Part shown: positions 1-7,459 of the stretch, in pieces
Layout of the letters: the number at the start of each line of letters is the position of its first letter
Numbering within the stretch: the first letter of the stretch is position 1
NCBI GenBank assembly: GCA_905211675.1
Contig: CAJMBP010000011.1
Location: 1 to 30,864 of the forward strand
From: an uncultured Oscillospiraceae bacterium
GTDB taxonomy: Bacteria > Bacillota > Clostridia > Oscillospirales > Acutalibacteraceae
DNA: 30,864 nt
Direction of reading: 5' to 3'
The notes under the pieces: generated by a model
Databases searched by the model: none
What the model was told of the DNA's origin: nothing
Seen by the model: the letters and a program-made list of their open reading frames with translations, nothing else
Program-made: the position numbers and the translations under genes

Positions 1-6
1 TGTAAT

Positions 7-142
7 CCGTTTGCCGTGCAAACGGTATGTCATCAAGTCGCAAGACTTGTATGTTCCTTTCCTTCGGATTGATTACATACCACCTACGGTGGATTACATA
101 CATTTCTTCGAAATGATTACATACAAGGCTTCGCCTTGATTT
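7..142. repeat. Array of short variable-stem hairpins with a constant GATTACATAC spacer
   Basis: Five clear small palindromes, plus one weak one, follow each other. Stems lie at 7-14/18-25 (8 bp), 34-39/44-49 (6 bp, GCAA loop), 80-84/88-92 (5 bp), 102-106/110-114 (5 bp) and 125-129/133-137 (5 bp). A weak 3-bp stem sits near 60-68. The last three are 13-nt palindromes with a TAC or TTC loop, separated by (G)ATTACATAC at 71-80, 93-101 and 115-124; earlier spacers are shorter TATGT-like versions. Stem sequences all differ, yet each keeps its own complementarity, while the spacer is constant. No reading frame was recognised in the array. Family identity is unknown to me, and mobility is only an inference. 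Confidence 0.8.
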
Positions 143-154
143 AATTATAAGAAG

Positions 155-173
155 ACAGAGAACCGTCCCCTGT
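155..173. repeat. Short motif resembling a dispersed Firmicutes repeat end
   Basis: The 19-nt stretch has a 4-nt terminal inverted repeat (ACAG at 155-158, CTGT at 170-173) around GAGAACCGTCC. From memory, GGGGACGGTTCTCTG-like motifs are scattered in clostridial genomes; I cannot search to confirm. It lies exactly between the hairpin array and the truncated trpB-like frame, so it may mark the edge of an inserted element. Confidence 0.3.
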
Positions 174-174
174 A

Positions 175-498
175 TTGCTTTCTGAGCTTTACGATCAAGG
201 GCTTATGGAAGCTGTGAGTGTAAAGCAGACAGATGTATTTGAAGCGGCAGAATATTTTGCGAGAGTCGAAGGTATTTTGCCTGCTCCCGAAAGTTCACAC
301 GCTATCCGTGTGGCTATCGACGAAGCCCTTAAATGCAAAGAAATCGGTGAAGAAAAGACCATTGTGTTTGGTCTTACCGGTACCGGCTATTTCGATATGG
401 TAGCTTATGAAAAATTCCACGACGGCGAAATGAGTGATTATATTCCCACTGATGAGGAACTCGAAGCTTACCGCGAAAAACTTCCGAAGGTAGATTGA
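175..498 (+). pseudogene. 5'-truncated TrpB-like PLP enzyme (C-terminal ~107 residues only)
   Basis: The frame matches the C-terminal end of the TrpB2-type tryptophan synthase beta family (PLP-dependent, normally about 390-460 residues). The family-typical segments are an EGI-PAPESSHAIR stretch near residues 32-46 and a GTGYFDM stretch near 69-75. The PLP lysine and the other N-terminal elements are absent. An in-frame stop lies at 148-150 and homology begins right at the junction with the repeat sequence. Only a TTG at 175, without a ribosome binding site, could start it. It is most likely a remnant cut off by the repeat element. If position 1 is a contig end, an assembly break in the repeat is the alternative. 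Confidence 0.7.
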
Positions 499-575
499 AA
501 ACAGATATTTCTTATATAAAGGCGAATCCGCAAATTGTTGTAAGTACACCCTTTTTGACAGAATGAAAGTTGCTG

Positions 576-618
576 AAACGGGGGATGTAAAAAACACAGT
601 TTTTTACATCCCCCGTTT
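576..618. terminator. Perfect 19-bp inverted repeat, likely bidirectional terminator
   Basis: Arms at 576-594 and 600-618 are perfectly complementary around the 5-nt loop CACAG, with a GC-rich base (ACGGGGG/CCCCCGT) and an A6/T6 run next to the loop. It lies between the convergent trpB fragment and the DUF711 gene, so it probably ends transcription from both sides. Confidence 0.65.
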
Positions 619-629
619 AAAATACCGTT

Positions 630-1985
630 TTAGTTTTTAAGGCTTTGCATGGGTGCGGGTATTCTGCCGCCTCGGTCTATGAATTTTTTGGGGCCGGCGC
701 CTGAATTCACCTTCATTATAGGCCCTTCGCCCAGCAGACCGCCGAAGTTTAATTCCTCGCCCGCCGATTTGCCTATTGCGGGAATTACACGCACGGCGGT
801 GGGTTTTGAATTTACCATACCTATTGCCGCTTCATCTGCAATAATTGCCGAAATTACCTCGGGCGGCGTATCGCCGGGTATTACAACCATGTCAAGACCT
901 ACCGAGCAAACGGCGGTCATGGCTTCAAGCTTTTCGATTTTAAGGTCGCCGCTTCGTGCCGCGGCTATCATGCCTTCGTCTTCAGACACGGGTATAAACG
1001 CGCCCGAAAGTCCGCCCACCGAATTGCACGCCATAACGCCGCCCTTTTTGACTGCGTCGTTAAGCATTGCAAGCGCCGCTGTCGTGCCGTGAGTTCCGCA
1101 CCTTTCAAGCCCCATTTCTTCAAGAATACGCGCTACCGAGTCGCCCACGGCGGGTGTCGGAGCAAGCGACAGGTCAACTATACCGAAAGGCACGCCCAAC
1201 CGTTTTGCCGCCTCGGTGCCAACAAGCTGACCCACGCGGGTAATTTTAAAGGCGGTACGCTTAATGGTTTCTGCCACACTGCCGAGGTCGCCGTCGCACT
1301 TTTTAAGAGCCGCGTGAACAACGCCTGGGCCCGATACGCCGACATGTATAACGCAGTCGGGCTCGCCCACACCGTGAAAAGCGCCCGCCATAAAGGGATT
1401 ATCCTCTGGCGCATTGCAAAATACCACCAATTTTGCAGGGCCTATGCAGTCGCGATCGGCGGTAAGCAGCGCGCTTTCGCGCACAATTTCACCCATAAGC
1501 TTAACGGCGTCCATATTTATGCCGGCTTTTGTGGAGCCTATGTTTACCGAAGAGCATATATTTGAGGTTTCGCTGAGCGCACGCGGAATAGATTTAATAA
1601 GCTCAATATCACCTGCCGAAAAGCCCTTTTGAACAAGCGCCGAATACCCGCCTATAAAGTTTACGCCTACCGTGTCGGCGGCGCGTTGAAGTGCGTGCGC
1701 ATATTTTACGGGGTCTCCGCCCGAAACTGCCGCAAGCATTGAAACAGGTGTAACCGATATTCGCTTATTTATAATCGGAATGCCGTATTCTGCCTCAATA
1801 TCACAGCCTGTTTTAACAAGATTGCCGGCAAGGCGAACAATTTTGTCATACACCTTTTTGCACGAAACATCAATATCGCTGTCGGCGCAGTCGAGCAGAG
1901 ATATACCCATTGTTATGGTGCGTATATCAAGGTTTTCGTGCCGTATCATATTTATGGTTTCTAAAATATCGTTTAGGTTAAGCAT
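630..1985 (-). CDS. DUF711 / UPF0210 (PFL-family) protein
   Basis: This 451-residue protein matches the UPF0210/DUF711 family in length and along the whole chain, including the ATG start followed by a DILETINMI segment and the C-terminal NSGAGPKKFIDRGGRIPAP end. Solved members have a fold related to pyruvate formate-lyase-type glycyl radical enzymes, but a reaction has not been established. No signal peptide or membrane segment is visible, so it should be cytosolic. AAGGTGA lies just before the ATG. It is 9 nt downstream of an ACT-domain gene, the constant partner of this family in Firmicutes and archaea, so the two probably form one functional unit with ACT as the ligand-sensing part (inference). 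Confidence 0.9.
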   Translation of the reverse strand: MLNLNDILETINMIRHENLDIRTITMGISLLDCADSDIDVSCKKVYDKIVRLAGNLVKTGCDIEAEYGIPIINKRISVTPVSMLAAVSGGDPVKYAHALQRAADTVGVNFIGGYSALVQKGFSAGDIELIKSIPRALSETSNICSSVNIGSTKAGINMDAVKLMGEIVRESALLTADRDCIGPAKLVVFCNAPEDNPFMAGAFHGVGEPDCVIHVGVSGPGVVHAALKKCDGDLGSVAETIKRTAFKITRVGQLVGTEAAKRLGVPFGIVDLSLAPTPAVGDSVARILEEMGLERCGTHGTTAALAMLNDAVKKGGVMACNSVGGLSGAFIPVSEDEGMIAAARSGDLKIEKLEAMTAVCSVGLDMVVIPGDTPPEVISAIIADEAAIGMVNSKPTAVRVIPAIGKSAGEELNFGGLLGEGPIMKVNSGAGPKKFIDRGGRIPAPMQSLKN

Positions 1986-1994
1986 ATTTTCACC

Positions 1995-2267
1995 TTAAAT
2001 TCTGTGCATTGAATTAAATATATCCTCGTGCATAATACGGATTTCAAGACCCGACTGTTCGCCCAAGCTGCTCATGCTTTCGGAAAAGCTGTTAAACGGG
2101 CAGTCAAGCGCCGAAATATCGGTAAGCATTACCATTACAAACATATCCTGCAAAACCGATTGGGTAATATCTATAATATTTACATTATGCTCGGCGCAAG
2201 CCGCGCTTACCTTTGCCGTAATGCCTACGGTGTCTTTGCCTATTACAGATATAACTGTTTTTTTCAT
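1995..2267 (-). CDS. ACT domain-containing protein (UPF0237 type)
   Basis: This is a 90-residue stand-alone ACT domain starting with the typical KKTVISVIGKDTVGI strand-loop. ACT domains bind small ligands, mostly amino acids, and usually dimerise. There is no fused catalytic domain, as expected for UPF0237. Its start codon overlaps the stop of the upstream membrane-protein gene by 4 nt, and the DUF711 gene follows after 9 nt, so all three are translated from one message. The likely role is regulation of the DUF711 partner; the ligand is unknown. Confidence 0.88.
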   Translation of the reverse strand: MKKTVISVIGKDTVGITAKVSAACAEHNVNIIDITQSVLQDMFVMVMLTDISALDCPFNSFSESMSSLGEQSGLEIRIMHEDIFNSMHRI

Positions 2268-2725
2268 AATTCATCCCTCACAGAGTTATATAATTCTTCA
2301 CGCCTGCTTTCAAGCTCGGCGGCAAAAATATCTTTTATTACATTAACAATAACGGCACAGCCTGCGGACGCAATGCTTACAACAAAAAACGGAAGATAAA
2401 AAAAGCCTGCCGCAAAGGTGATAACGGCGCCGCCCACGCAGCAAAAAACCGTTCTTTTAAGGTGCGTTATATTTCGGTCGCCGAAAACAAGTCCGTTTAA
2501 AGTGTTTTTAAGAATGGCTCTTATCGAAAAAAGAGCAACCGCCGCAAAGGGCAGACACGGGTAACAAATAAGCATCACAAGTGCGGGAAGACCTGCGTCC
2601 TTGTGTCTGACTTCAACATACCATGTTACAAGCCACGGCAATGACGCCGCCAAAGCAAAAAGCAAAAAAATTGATATGTTAATTATAATATAGGTTGTTT
2701 TAACCGATTTTTTGCAGTCACTCAT
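2264..2725 (-). CDS. Membrane protein, DUF2975-like
   Basis: The product is about 153 residues with four predicted membrane segments, roughly residues 13-35, 44-66, 88-108 and 110-130 counted from the chosen start. The middle segment (F-GDRNITHLKR) resembles the DUF2975 family of small membrane proteins, which are often encoded beside regulators. I chose the ATG at 2725 because AAAGAGG lies 8 nt before it; a GTG at 2734 overlaps that binding site. The gene is first in an operon with the ACT and DUF711 genes and overlaps the ACT start by 4 nt. Function is unknown and the family call is tentative. Confidence 0.65.
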   Translation of the reverse strand: MSDCKKSVKTTYIIINISIFLLFALAASLPWLVTWYVEVRHKDAGLPALVMLICYPCLPFAAVALFSIRAILKNTLNGLVFGDRNITHLKRTVFCCVGGAVITFAAGFFYLPFFVVSIASAGCAVIVNVIKDIFAAELESRREELYNSVRDEL

Positions 2726-2745
2726 AGGTAACACCTCTTTAAAGC

Positions 2746-2774
2746 ATTATACAATACAACATTATCAAACGCAA
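2746..2774 (-). promoter_or_regulatory. Candidate SigA promoter for the DUF2975-ACT-DUF711 operon
   Basis: On the minus strand TTGCGT (2769-2774) and a perfect TATAAT (2746-2751) are separated by 17 nt. Initiation near 2739 would place the ribosome binding site almost at the 5' end of the transcript, which makes the assignment less certain. Confidence 0.5.
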
Positions 2775-2789
2775 GCAAAAAAGCCCCGC

Positions 2790-2818
2790 TTGACGAATTT
2801 TTATGTTTGAATTAGAAT
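2790..2818 (+). promoter_or_regulatory. SigA promoter of the GHL10 lipoprotein gene
   Basis: TTGACG (2790-2795) and TAGAAT (2813-2818) are separated by 17 nt. It is divergent from the minus-strand promoter 16 nt away, and initiation near 2825 leaves a leader of about 29 nt before the ATG at 2854. Confidence 0.65.
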
Positions 2819-2853
2819 ATATATTACCGTATTAAATTGAAAGAGAAATAATA

Positions 2854-3978
2854 ATGAAAAAAATTTTGTGTGTAATAACAGTCTTAATAATGCTTGCCGG
2901 TTGCACGCCCGTAAAAAAGCAGAACAATCCTGCCGATTCAACTAAATCCTACATAACAGGAGTGTGGATTTCATACGCCGAGCTTGACACTATGCTTAAA
3001 TCGGGCGACTTTAAAAATTGCTTTGAAAACGCGCTTGCCGACTGTAAACAACGCGGAATAACCGATGCTTTTGTGCATACAAGGGCTTTTTGCGATTCTT
3101 TGTATCCCTCAAAGTATTTTCCTTTGCGCGAGAGTGCCGCGGGCTATGATTTCGATATACTTGAATTTATGATTTCAAGTTGTCATGAAAACGGCATAAG
3201 GTTTCACGCATGGCTTAATCCCTACCGCGTGCGTACCGCCGACGGCGATATTCAAAATCTTTCCGCCGAAAGTCCCGCAAGAAAATGGATTGAAGATACA
3301 GACGCTTCAAACGACGGTAACATCTGTTTTAGTAACGGCATATACCTAAATCCCGCGTCGGACGAGGTGCGCAGATTGGTAATAGACGGAATACGAGAAA
3401 TTGCGGGCAATTATGCCGTTGACGGCATACATTTCGACGATTATTTTTACCCTACCCAAAGCGAGGAATTTGACGCATTATCCTACGGAGAATACTGTAA
3501 TAAAAATAAAAATCCGCTGTCGCTTGACGGGTGGCGGCGGGCTAATGTAAACGCGCTTATAAGCGGCAGTTATACCGCAATTAAGTTTATAAGCTCCGAT
3601 ATTGTTTTCAGCATCAGTCCTTCTGCTTCGGTTGAACAGAATTACAACAAATATTATGCCGACATAAAGCTTTGGATAGAAAGCCGATGCGTTGATTACA
3701 TTATACCTCAGCTTTACTTCGGTTTTGAGTACCCCGATGCCGATTTCAGATTTGACGGTCTGCTTGAAAGCTGGCAAAGGATTACAAAAAATACCGACAC
3801 AAGGCTTTTAATCGGGCTTGCGAGCTATAAAATAAATACCGAGAACGAGCCCGACAGGGCAGAGTGGGCAAACGGCGTACGGGTTATTGACAGGCAGATA
3901 CAGCTGTGCAAAGAAAACCCACAGGTTTTAGGGCATGTGTATTTTTCATACACCTCTATGTGCGAATATATAAATTAA
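2854..3978 (+). CDS. GHL10 / DUF187-type glycoside hydrolase-like lipoprotein
   Basis: This 374-residue protein starts with a lipoprotein signal peptide: KK, a hydrophobic run, then lipobox LAGC with the modified Cys near residue 17. The mature part matches the GHL10 (former DUF187, YngK-like) TIM-barrel family. It has ITGVWISYAE near the first strand, GIRFHAWLNPYRV near residue 115, VDGIHFDDYFYP near 190 and DYIIPQLYF near 280. Members are thought to act on cell-wall or other extracytoplasmic glycans, but substrates are mostly unknown. The acidic pair in HFDDY is a candidate for catalysis. It should sit on the outer face of the membrane. It is a single-gene unit with its own promoter and a hairpin behind it. 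Confidence 0.88.
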   Translation: MKKILCVITVLIMLAGCTPVKKQNNPADSTKSYITGVWISYAELDTMLKSGDFKNCFENALADCKQRGITDAFVHTRAFCDSLYPSKYFPLRESAAGYDFDILEFMISSCHENGIRFHAWLNPYRVRTADGDIQNLSAESPARKWIEDTDASNDGNICFSNGIYLNPASDEVRRLVIDGIREIAGNYAVDGIHFDDYFYPTQSEEFDALSYGEYCNKNKNPLSLDGWRRANVNALISGSYTAIKFISSDIVFSISPSASVEQNYNKYYADIKLWIESRCVDYIIPQLYFGFEYPDADFRFDGLLESWQRITKNTDTRLLIGLASYKINTENEPDRAEWANGVRVIDRQIQLCKENPQVLGHVYFSYTSMCEYIN

Positions 3979-3996
3979 AATTAAAAAAGTATAAGC

Positions 3997-4038
3997 AACG
4001 GTGAGCGTAAGGTATAAAAACCTACGCTCACCGTTTTA
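3997..4038. terminator. Hairpin terminator between convergent genes
   Basis: AACGGTGAGCGTA (3997-4009) pairs with TACGCTCACCGTT (4023-4035), a 13-bp stem with a 13-nt loop followed by a short T-run. On the minus strand it is followed after a few bases by TTTTTT, so it can serve the convergent genes on both sides. Confidence 0.75.
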
Positions 4039-4048
4039 GGTTACAACT

Positions 4049-4918
4049 TCAAATTGTTATAGCATCATACATTTGAGCAAGCTTTTTTGCCGACTCGGCA
4101 AGATTTTTAATGCCGGAAAATATATTTTCGGCGGTGTAGGCGTTTAAATATCGGTCGGCCTCTAATGTGAAGTAACCGTTATAGCCTATCTGTTTTAACG
4201 CATTTAATACGGCGTAAAAATCAATGCTCATAGAAAAAGGTATTTGGTGCGAATCGTGCCATTTGTCGTTATCGTGAATATGAAGCGCCTGTAATTTTGA
4301 ACCTAACGCTTTAATCATCTCTACCGCCGTGGTGTCACTGCCCTTCATTTCGGCGTGAGCTATATCAAGGCAGGCTACAAAAGAATCATCGCTTACGGCT
4401 TCAAGATGTTCGCAAAAGCTTTTGGGCGTGGCGCACGCCGCAAAGCATGAGCGGTCAAGGGCTTTATCCCAGTTCCACATATTTTCGGTGGCTATTTTAA
4501 CGCCATGCTCTTTTGCAAAGGGCAACAGTTCACGATACATTTCGGCATTTTCGGCGGCAGATTTGTTGTTGTCGGGGTGTATTACGCAAATTTTTCCGCC
4601 TGCCTCTGCGGTGCATTCAATGGCTCTTTTTAAATAAGAACGAATTTCTTTACAGCTTACGGGAAACGGCGCGTGCGACTGATTGCAGACTATGCCGTTG
4701 TCAAGGCCTATTTGCTTTAGTCGGCGCGCAAACGCCAAATAGTTTTCTTTTGCAAGAGGGTGGCTGTTTTCTGACAGGCTTTGGGTAGAATAGTTGTATT
4801 TGCACATCGAAAACATAGAAAAATCCCAAGCGTCAAAGCCTGCTTTTGCAAACAATTCTACCGCTTTTTCTTCACCGATAATTTTAGAAGCCGAATCTAT
4901 TTCTGTTGATATTTTCAT
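4049..4918 (-). CDS. Sugar phosphate isomerase/epimerase (xylose isomerase-like TIM barrel)
   Basis: This 289-residue protein belongs to the AP-endonuclease-2/xylose isomerase-like barrel superfamily. Likely divalent-metal ligands are Glu145 (ATENMWN), Asp185 and His188 (CLDIAHAE), His213/His215 with Asp216 (LHIHDND) and Glu253 (TLEAD). These fit the E-D-H-E metal set of sugar isomerases and epimerases better than DNA repair enzymes. There is no signal peptide, so it is cytosolic. The substrate cannot be read from sequence. It has its own strong promoter, and AAGGCGG precedes the ATG. It is divergent from the radical SAM gene and has no catabolic partners next to it. Confidence 0.85.
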   Translation of the reverse strand: MKISTEIDSASKIIGEEKAVELFAKAGFDAWDFSMFSMCKYNYSTQSLSENSHPLAKENYLAFARRLKQIGLDNGIVCNQSHAPFPVSCKEIRSYLKRAIECTAEAGGKICVIHPDNNKSAAENAEMYRELLPFAKEHGVKIATENMWNWDKALDRSCFAACATPKSFCEHLEAVSDDSFVACLDIAHAEMKGSDTTAVEMIKALGSKLQALHIHDNDKWHDSHQIPFSMSIDFYAVLNALKQIGYNGYFTLEADRYLNAYTAENIFSGIKNLAESAKKLAQMYDAITI

Positions 4919-4941
4919 ATTAGCACCGCCTTTATTTTACG

Positions 4942-4970
4942 ATTATATCACACCGAAACCGGCAGGTCAA
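4942..4970 (-). promoter_or_regulatory. Strong SigA promoter of the isomerase/epimerase gene
   Basis: TTGACC (4965-4970) and TATAAT (4942-4947) on the minus strand are separated by exactly 17 nt. Confidence 0.75.
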
Positions 4971-4991
4971 GGCGCACGGTTTTAATTTTTG

Positions 4992-5020
4992 TTGTGCAAA
5001 ACAAAAAAATAGTTTATAAT
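4992..5020 (+). promoter_or_regulatory. SigA promoter of the radical SAM gene
   Basis: TTGTGC (4992-4997) and TATAAT (5015-5020) are separated by 17 nt. Initiation near 5027 gives a leader of about 25 nt before the TTG start at 5052. Confidence 0.65.
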
Positions 5021-5051
5021 GATTAAAAATCACATTGGGCGGTGATGCGGC

Positions 5052-6695
5052 TTGAAGCTTACAATATGTTGTCTTAATTCAAAATACATTCACGCTTCAT
5101 TGGCGCCGTGGTGTCTTTTGGCAGGTGTGAGAGAGTTTTCAAAATCAGATGTCGAAGCCCGCGTGACAGAAAGCACAATAAATGCCGACCTTGATGATTT
5201 TGTTAAAAATATCGGCAAGGCTGATGTTTTCGCCTTTTCGTGTTATATATGGAATATAGAGCAAACGCTTTATGTGTGCAAAAGGCTCAAAGAAAACTTT
5301 GGGAGTAAAATTATTTTAGGCGGTCCCGAGGTTGCATACCGCGCGGCCGATGTTTTAAAAGCTTATTCTTACATTGATTTTGTGCTGTCGGGCGAGGGGG
5401 AATTTAATTTTCCGAAGCTTATTGATGCGCTTAATTTATCCTTGCCCTTAAATTCGGTTGACGGGCTTACTTACAGAGAAAACGGCAATATTTTGTCGGT
5501 GCCCGAAGCCGAATACTCCGTAACGCCGCCAAGCCCTTATTGCAAAGAGTTTTTTGACAGTCTGGGCGGCAGAATATGCTACATAGAAACAAGCCGCGGT
5601 TGCCCTTACCGATGTGCGTTTTGCCTGTCGGGCAGGTGCTCGGGACTGCGTTTTTTTGATATTGACAAGGTGAAAGAAAACATTTTGCTGCTTGCAAACA
5701 GCGGCACCGAAACCGTTAAATTTGTCGACCGAACCTTTAACGCAAACAGTTGCAGAGCAAACCTGATTTTGAATTTTATTAAGGATAATTACGGCGCCAA
5801 AATACCGCAGGGCGTATGCTTTCACTTTGAAATTGCGGGCGATATTTTAAGCGGGCAAACACTTGAAATTTTATCGCAAATGCCTGTGGGCGCAGTTCAG
5901 CTTGAAATAGGTATGCAGTCGTTTAATGAAGAAACACTAAAGCTTATAAACCGCAAAACCGACACAAAAAAGCTTATCCAAAACATAAAAACACTTTTAA
6001 GCTTTAAAAATATGCATGTTCATATTGACCTGATTGCAGGGCTTACAGGTGAGGATATGCAAAGCTTTGAATTGAGCTTTAATACGGGTTACAGGCTTCA
6101 TGCACACATGCTGCAAATGGGGTTTTTAAAGCTTCTTTACGGCTCGGATATGCGGGAAAACCGCGACAAATACCCCTGCGAATACAGCGAAAAGCCGCCT
6201 TATGAGGTTGTGTCTACCCCGTGGCTTACGGCCGACGAAATATCGGCTCTTAAAAACTGTGAGGACGCGCTCGAAAGGCTCTATAACAGCGGCAGATTTT
6301 TGCTTGCGCTTGACTATTTGATAAATGACGCGGGCATACAGCCTTTTCGACTGTTCTTTGATTTCGGAAATGCCGTAAACGGCGACAAAATTGCGCTTTC
6401 GTTGTATGCGCAAAAATTTTTCGAGTTTTATAAAGATAGGTGCGACAGCGACATTCTGCGTGAAAAAATTGTTTGCGATCTGCTTTGCTGCGGCGCGGGA
6501 AAGCACATACCGAACAGCCTTAAAGTCAAAGACCCGCTTTATAAAAAAATTAAAGCCGAGCTGTCACAAAAAATGGGCAATGATGTAAGCTTTGCTCTGC
6601 TTTATAAATCAAAAAAGATTTTCGCGGTAAATCCGTCACAGCCCAAAGACCTTTTCGGCAGAAAAGAAGGAACCTATTTCGAACTTAAAACATAA
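5052..6695 (+). CDS. B12-binding domain radical SAM protein (DUF4080-type)
   Basis: This 547-residue protein has an N-terminal cobalamin-binding-like Rossmann domain (about 1-140, with GGPEV at 90-94) and a radical SAM core with the cluster motif C184-x3-C188-x2-C191. A C-terminal region follows that resembles DUF4080, a family in which KYIH near residue 11 is typical. Radical SAM enzymes of this class reductively cleave SAM, often for methyl transfer; the substrate here is unknown. The start is TTG at 5052, with GGTGA 6 nt upstream. An ATG at 5045 is in another frame and reads only ten codons. The gene is monocistronic, between its own promoter and a terminator that overlaps its stop codon. 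Confidence 0.88.
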   Translation: MKLTICCLNSKYIHASLAPWCLLAGVREFSKSDVEARVTESTINADLDDFVKNIGKADVFAFSCYIWNIEQTLYVCKRLKENFGSKIILGGPEVAYRAADVLKAYSYIDFVLSGEGEFNFPKLIDALNLSLPLNSVDGLTYRENGNILSVPEAEYSVTPPSPYCKEFFDSLGGRICYIETSRGCPYRCAFCLSGRCSGLRFFDIDKVKENILLLANSGTETVKFVDRTFNANSCRANLILNFIKDNYGAKIPQGVCFHFEIAGDILSGQTLEILSQMPVGAVQLEIGMQSFNEETLKLINRKTDTKKLIQNIKTLLSFKNMHVHIDLIAGLTGEDMQSFELSFNTGYRLHAHMLQMGFLKLLYGSDMRENRDKYPCEYSEKPPYEVVSTPWLTADEISALKNCEDALERLYNSGRFLLALDYLINDAGIQPFRLFFDFGNAVNGDKIALSLYAQKFFEFYKDRCDSDILREKIVCDLLCCGAGKHIPNSLKVKDPLYKKIKAELSQKMGNDVSFALLYKSKKIFAVNPSQPKDLFGRKEGTYFELKT

Positions 6696-6724
6696 AAAAG
6701 CACGAAGGCTATTCGTGCTTTTTG
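6695..6724. terminator. Bidirectional terminator
   Basis: AAAAAGCACGAA (6695-6706) pairs with TTCGTGCTTTTT (6712-6723) around the loop GGCTA. A-run and T-run flanks make it usable in both directions between the convergent radical SAM and XRE genes. Confidence 0.85.
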
Positions 6725-6726
6725 CT

Positions 6727-7311
6727 TTAAATATCGGTAAAGTATAAGCCGTGCTCGGTACAGTACCACAGTAATTTTCCGTGTTCCGATTTAGGCAATC
6801 TAAGTTGAATATTCCATTCGGGATATTGCTTAAAAATTTGCACCTTCTCACCCGATGCCAGCGCAATAAACGATATATAGTGGTCCTTTTGCATTGGGTG
6901 ACTGCTTGTAATAAAACGCTCGTCTTCAACATTTTCTGTAGATAGCAAATGTGCGCCGTCGGCCTTTTTCGCCGCGAGCGGTTCAAGCTTTCTGCCACAG
7001 CATACCACGTCCGCATTTCCGGTGCAAAGTGTAACATTGCCGCATTGCGGACAAACATAAAATTTTGTGTTTTTCATATTTCCTCCCGTAAAGTCATCTG
7101 CCGAAAGCTCGCCCGACAGCAGGGTGCTTATATCCACATCAAGAATTTTCGAAAGCTCGGTAAGCAGCGAAACATCGGGGCAACCGAGCCCACGCTCCCA
7201 CTTGGATACCGATTTGTCGCTTAAATTCATTTTCTCGGCAAGCTGTTTTTGGGTCATACCCTTTTCACTGCGCAACAAGCGAATAACCTCGCCTACCTTA
7301 ACACAATTCAT
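6727..7311 (-). CDS. XRE-family regulator fused to a desulfoferrodoxin-like iron domain
   Basis: Residues 6-62 form an XRE/Cro helix-turn-helix (MTQKQLAEKMNLSDKSVSKWERG). Residues 85-106 carry a desulforedoxin-type site, C87-x2-C90-x13-C104-C105. Residues 130-192 resemble the superoxide-reductase centre of desulfoferrodoxin, with His138, His144, Cys184 and His187; a further ligand could be His121 or His177. This suggests a redox- or iron-responsive transcription factor, cytosolic and probably autoregulated. No electron-transfer partner lies next to it. AGGTGAT precedes the ATG. The gene has its own promoter and the YeiH-type exporter gene lies upstream, separated by a terminator. The family link is good; the sensing role is inference. 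Confidence 0.88.
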   Translation of the reverse strand: MNCVKVGEVIRLLRSEKGMTQKQLAEKMNLSDKSVSKWERGLGCPDVSLLTELSKILDVDISTLLSGELSADDFTGGNMKNTKFYVCPQCGNVTLCTGNADVVCCGRKLEPLAAKKADGAHLLSTENVEDERFITSSHPMQKDHYISFIALASGEKVQIFKQYPEWNIQLRLPKSEHGKLLWYCTEHGLYFTDI

Positions 7312-7329
7312 ATTATCACCTCAAGGGTA

Positions 7330-7358
7330 ATTATATAAAAATTTTTAAAATTTATCAA
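7330..7358 (-). promoter_or_regulatory. SigA promoter of the XRE-desulfoferrodoxin gene
   Basis: TTGATA (7353-7358) and TATAAT (7330-7335) on the minus strand have a 17-nt spacer made only of A and T, including an AAATTTTTAAAATTT-like symmetric stretch that could also hold an operator. Initiation near 7323 leaves a leader of only about 12 nt. Confidence 0.7.
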
Positions 7359-7417
7359 TAAACGCTTGGTAGAGTCGTCGTCGCATAAGGCTTACTTCAA
7401 AAAAGACCTTGGGGTAA

Positions 7418-7449
7418 ATAAAAAATCGGGGTGCGGCAGGCACCCCGAT
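7418..7449 (-). terminator. Terminator of the YeiH-family gene
   Basis: ATCGGGGTGC (7425-7434) and GCACCCCGAT (7440-7449) form a perfect 10-bp stem with a 5-nt loop, followed on the minus strand by a T-run at 7418-7425. It separates the exporter from the XRE gene. Confidence 0.85.
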
Positions 7450-7459
7450 AATTTATAAT

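Noticed and set aside
7..142. CRISPR array
   Set aside because: The constant part is only about 10 nt and the variable parts are palindromes of 13 nt; there is no 25-35 nt direct repeat and no cas gene nearby.
1089..1565. Long open frame on the plus strand opposite the DUF711 gene (and similar antisense frames in other genes)
   Set aside because: It is fully antisense to a well-conserved gene, has no ribosome binding site and no recognisable family; it follows from the codon bias of the real gene.
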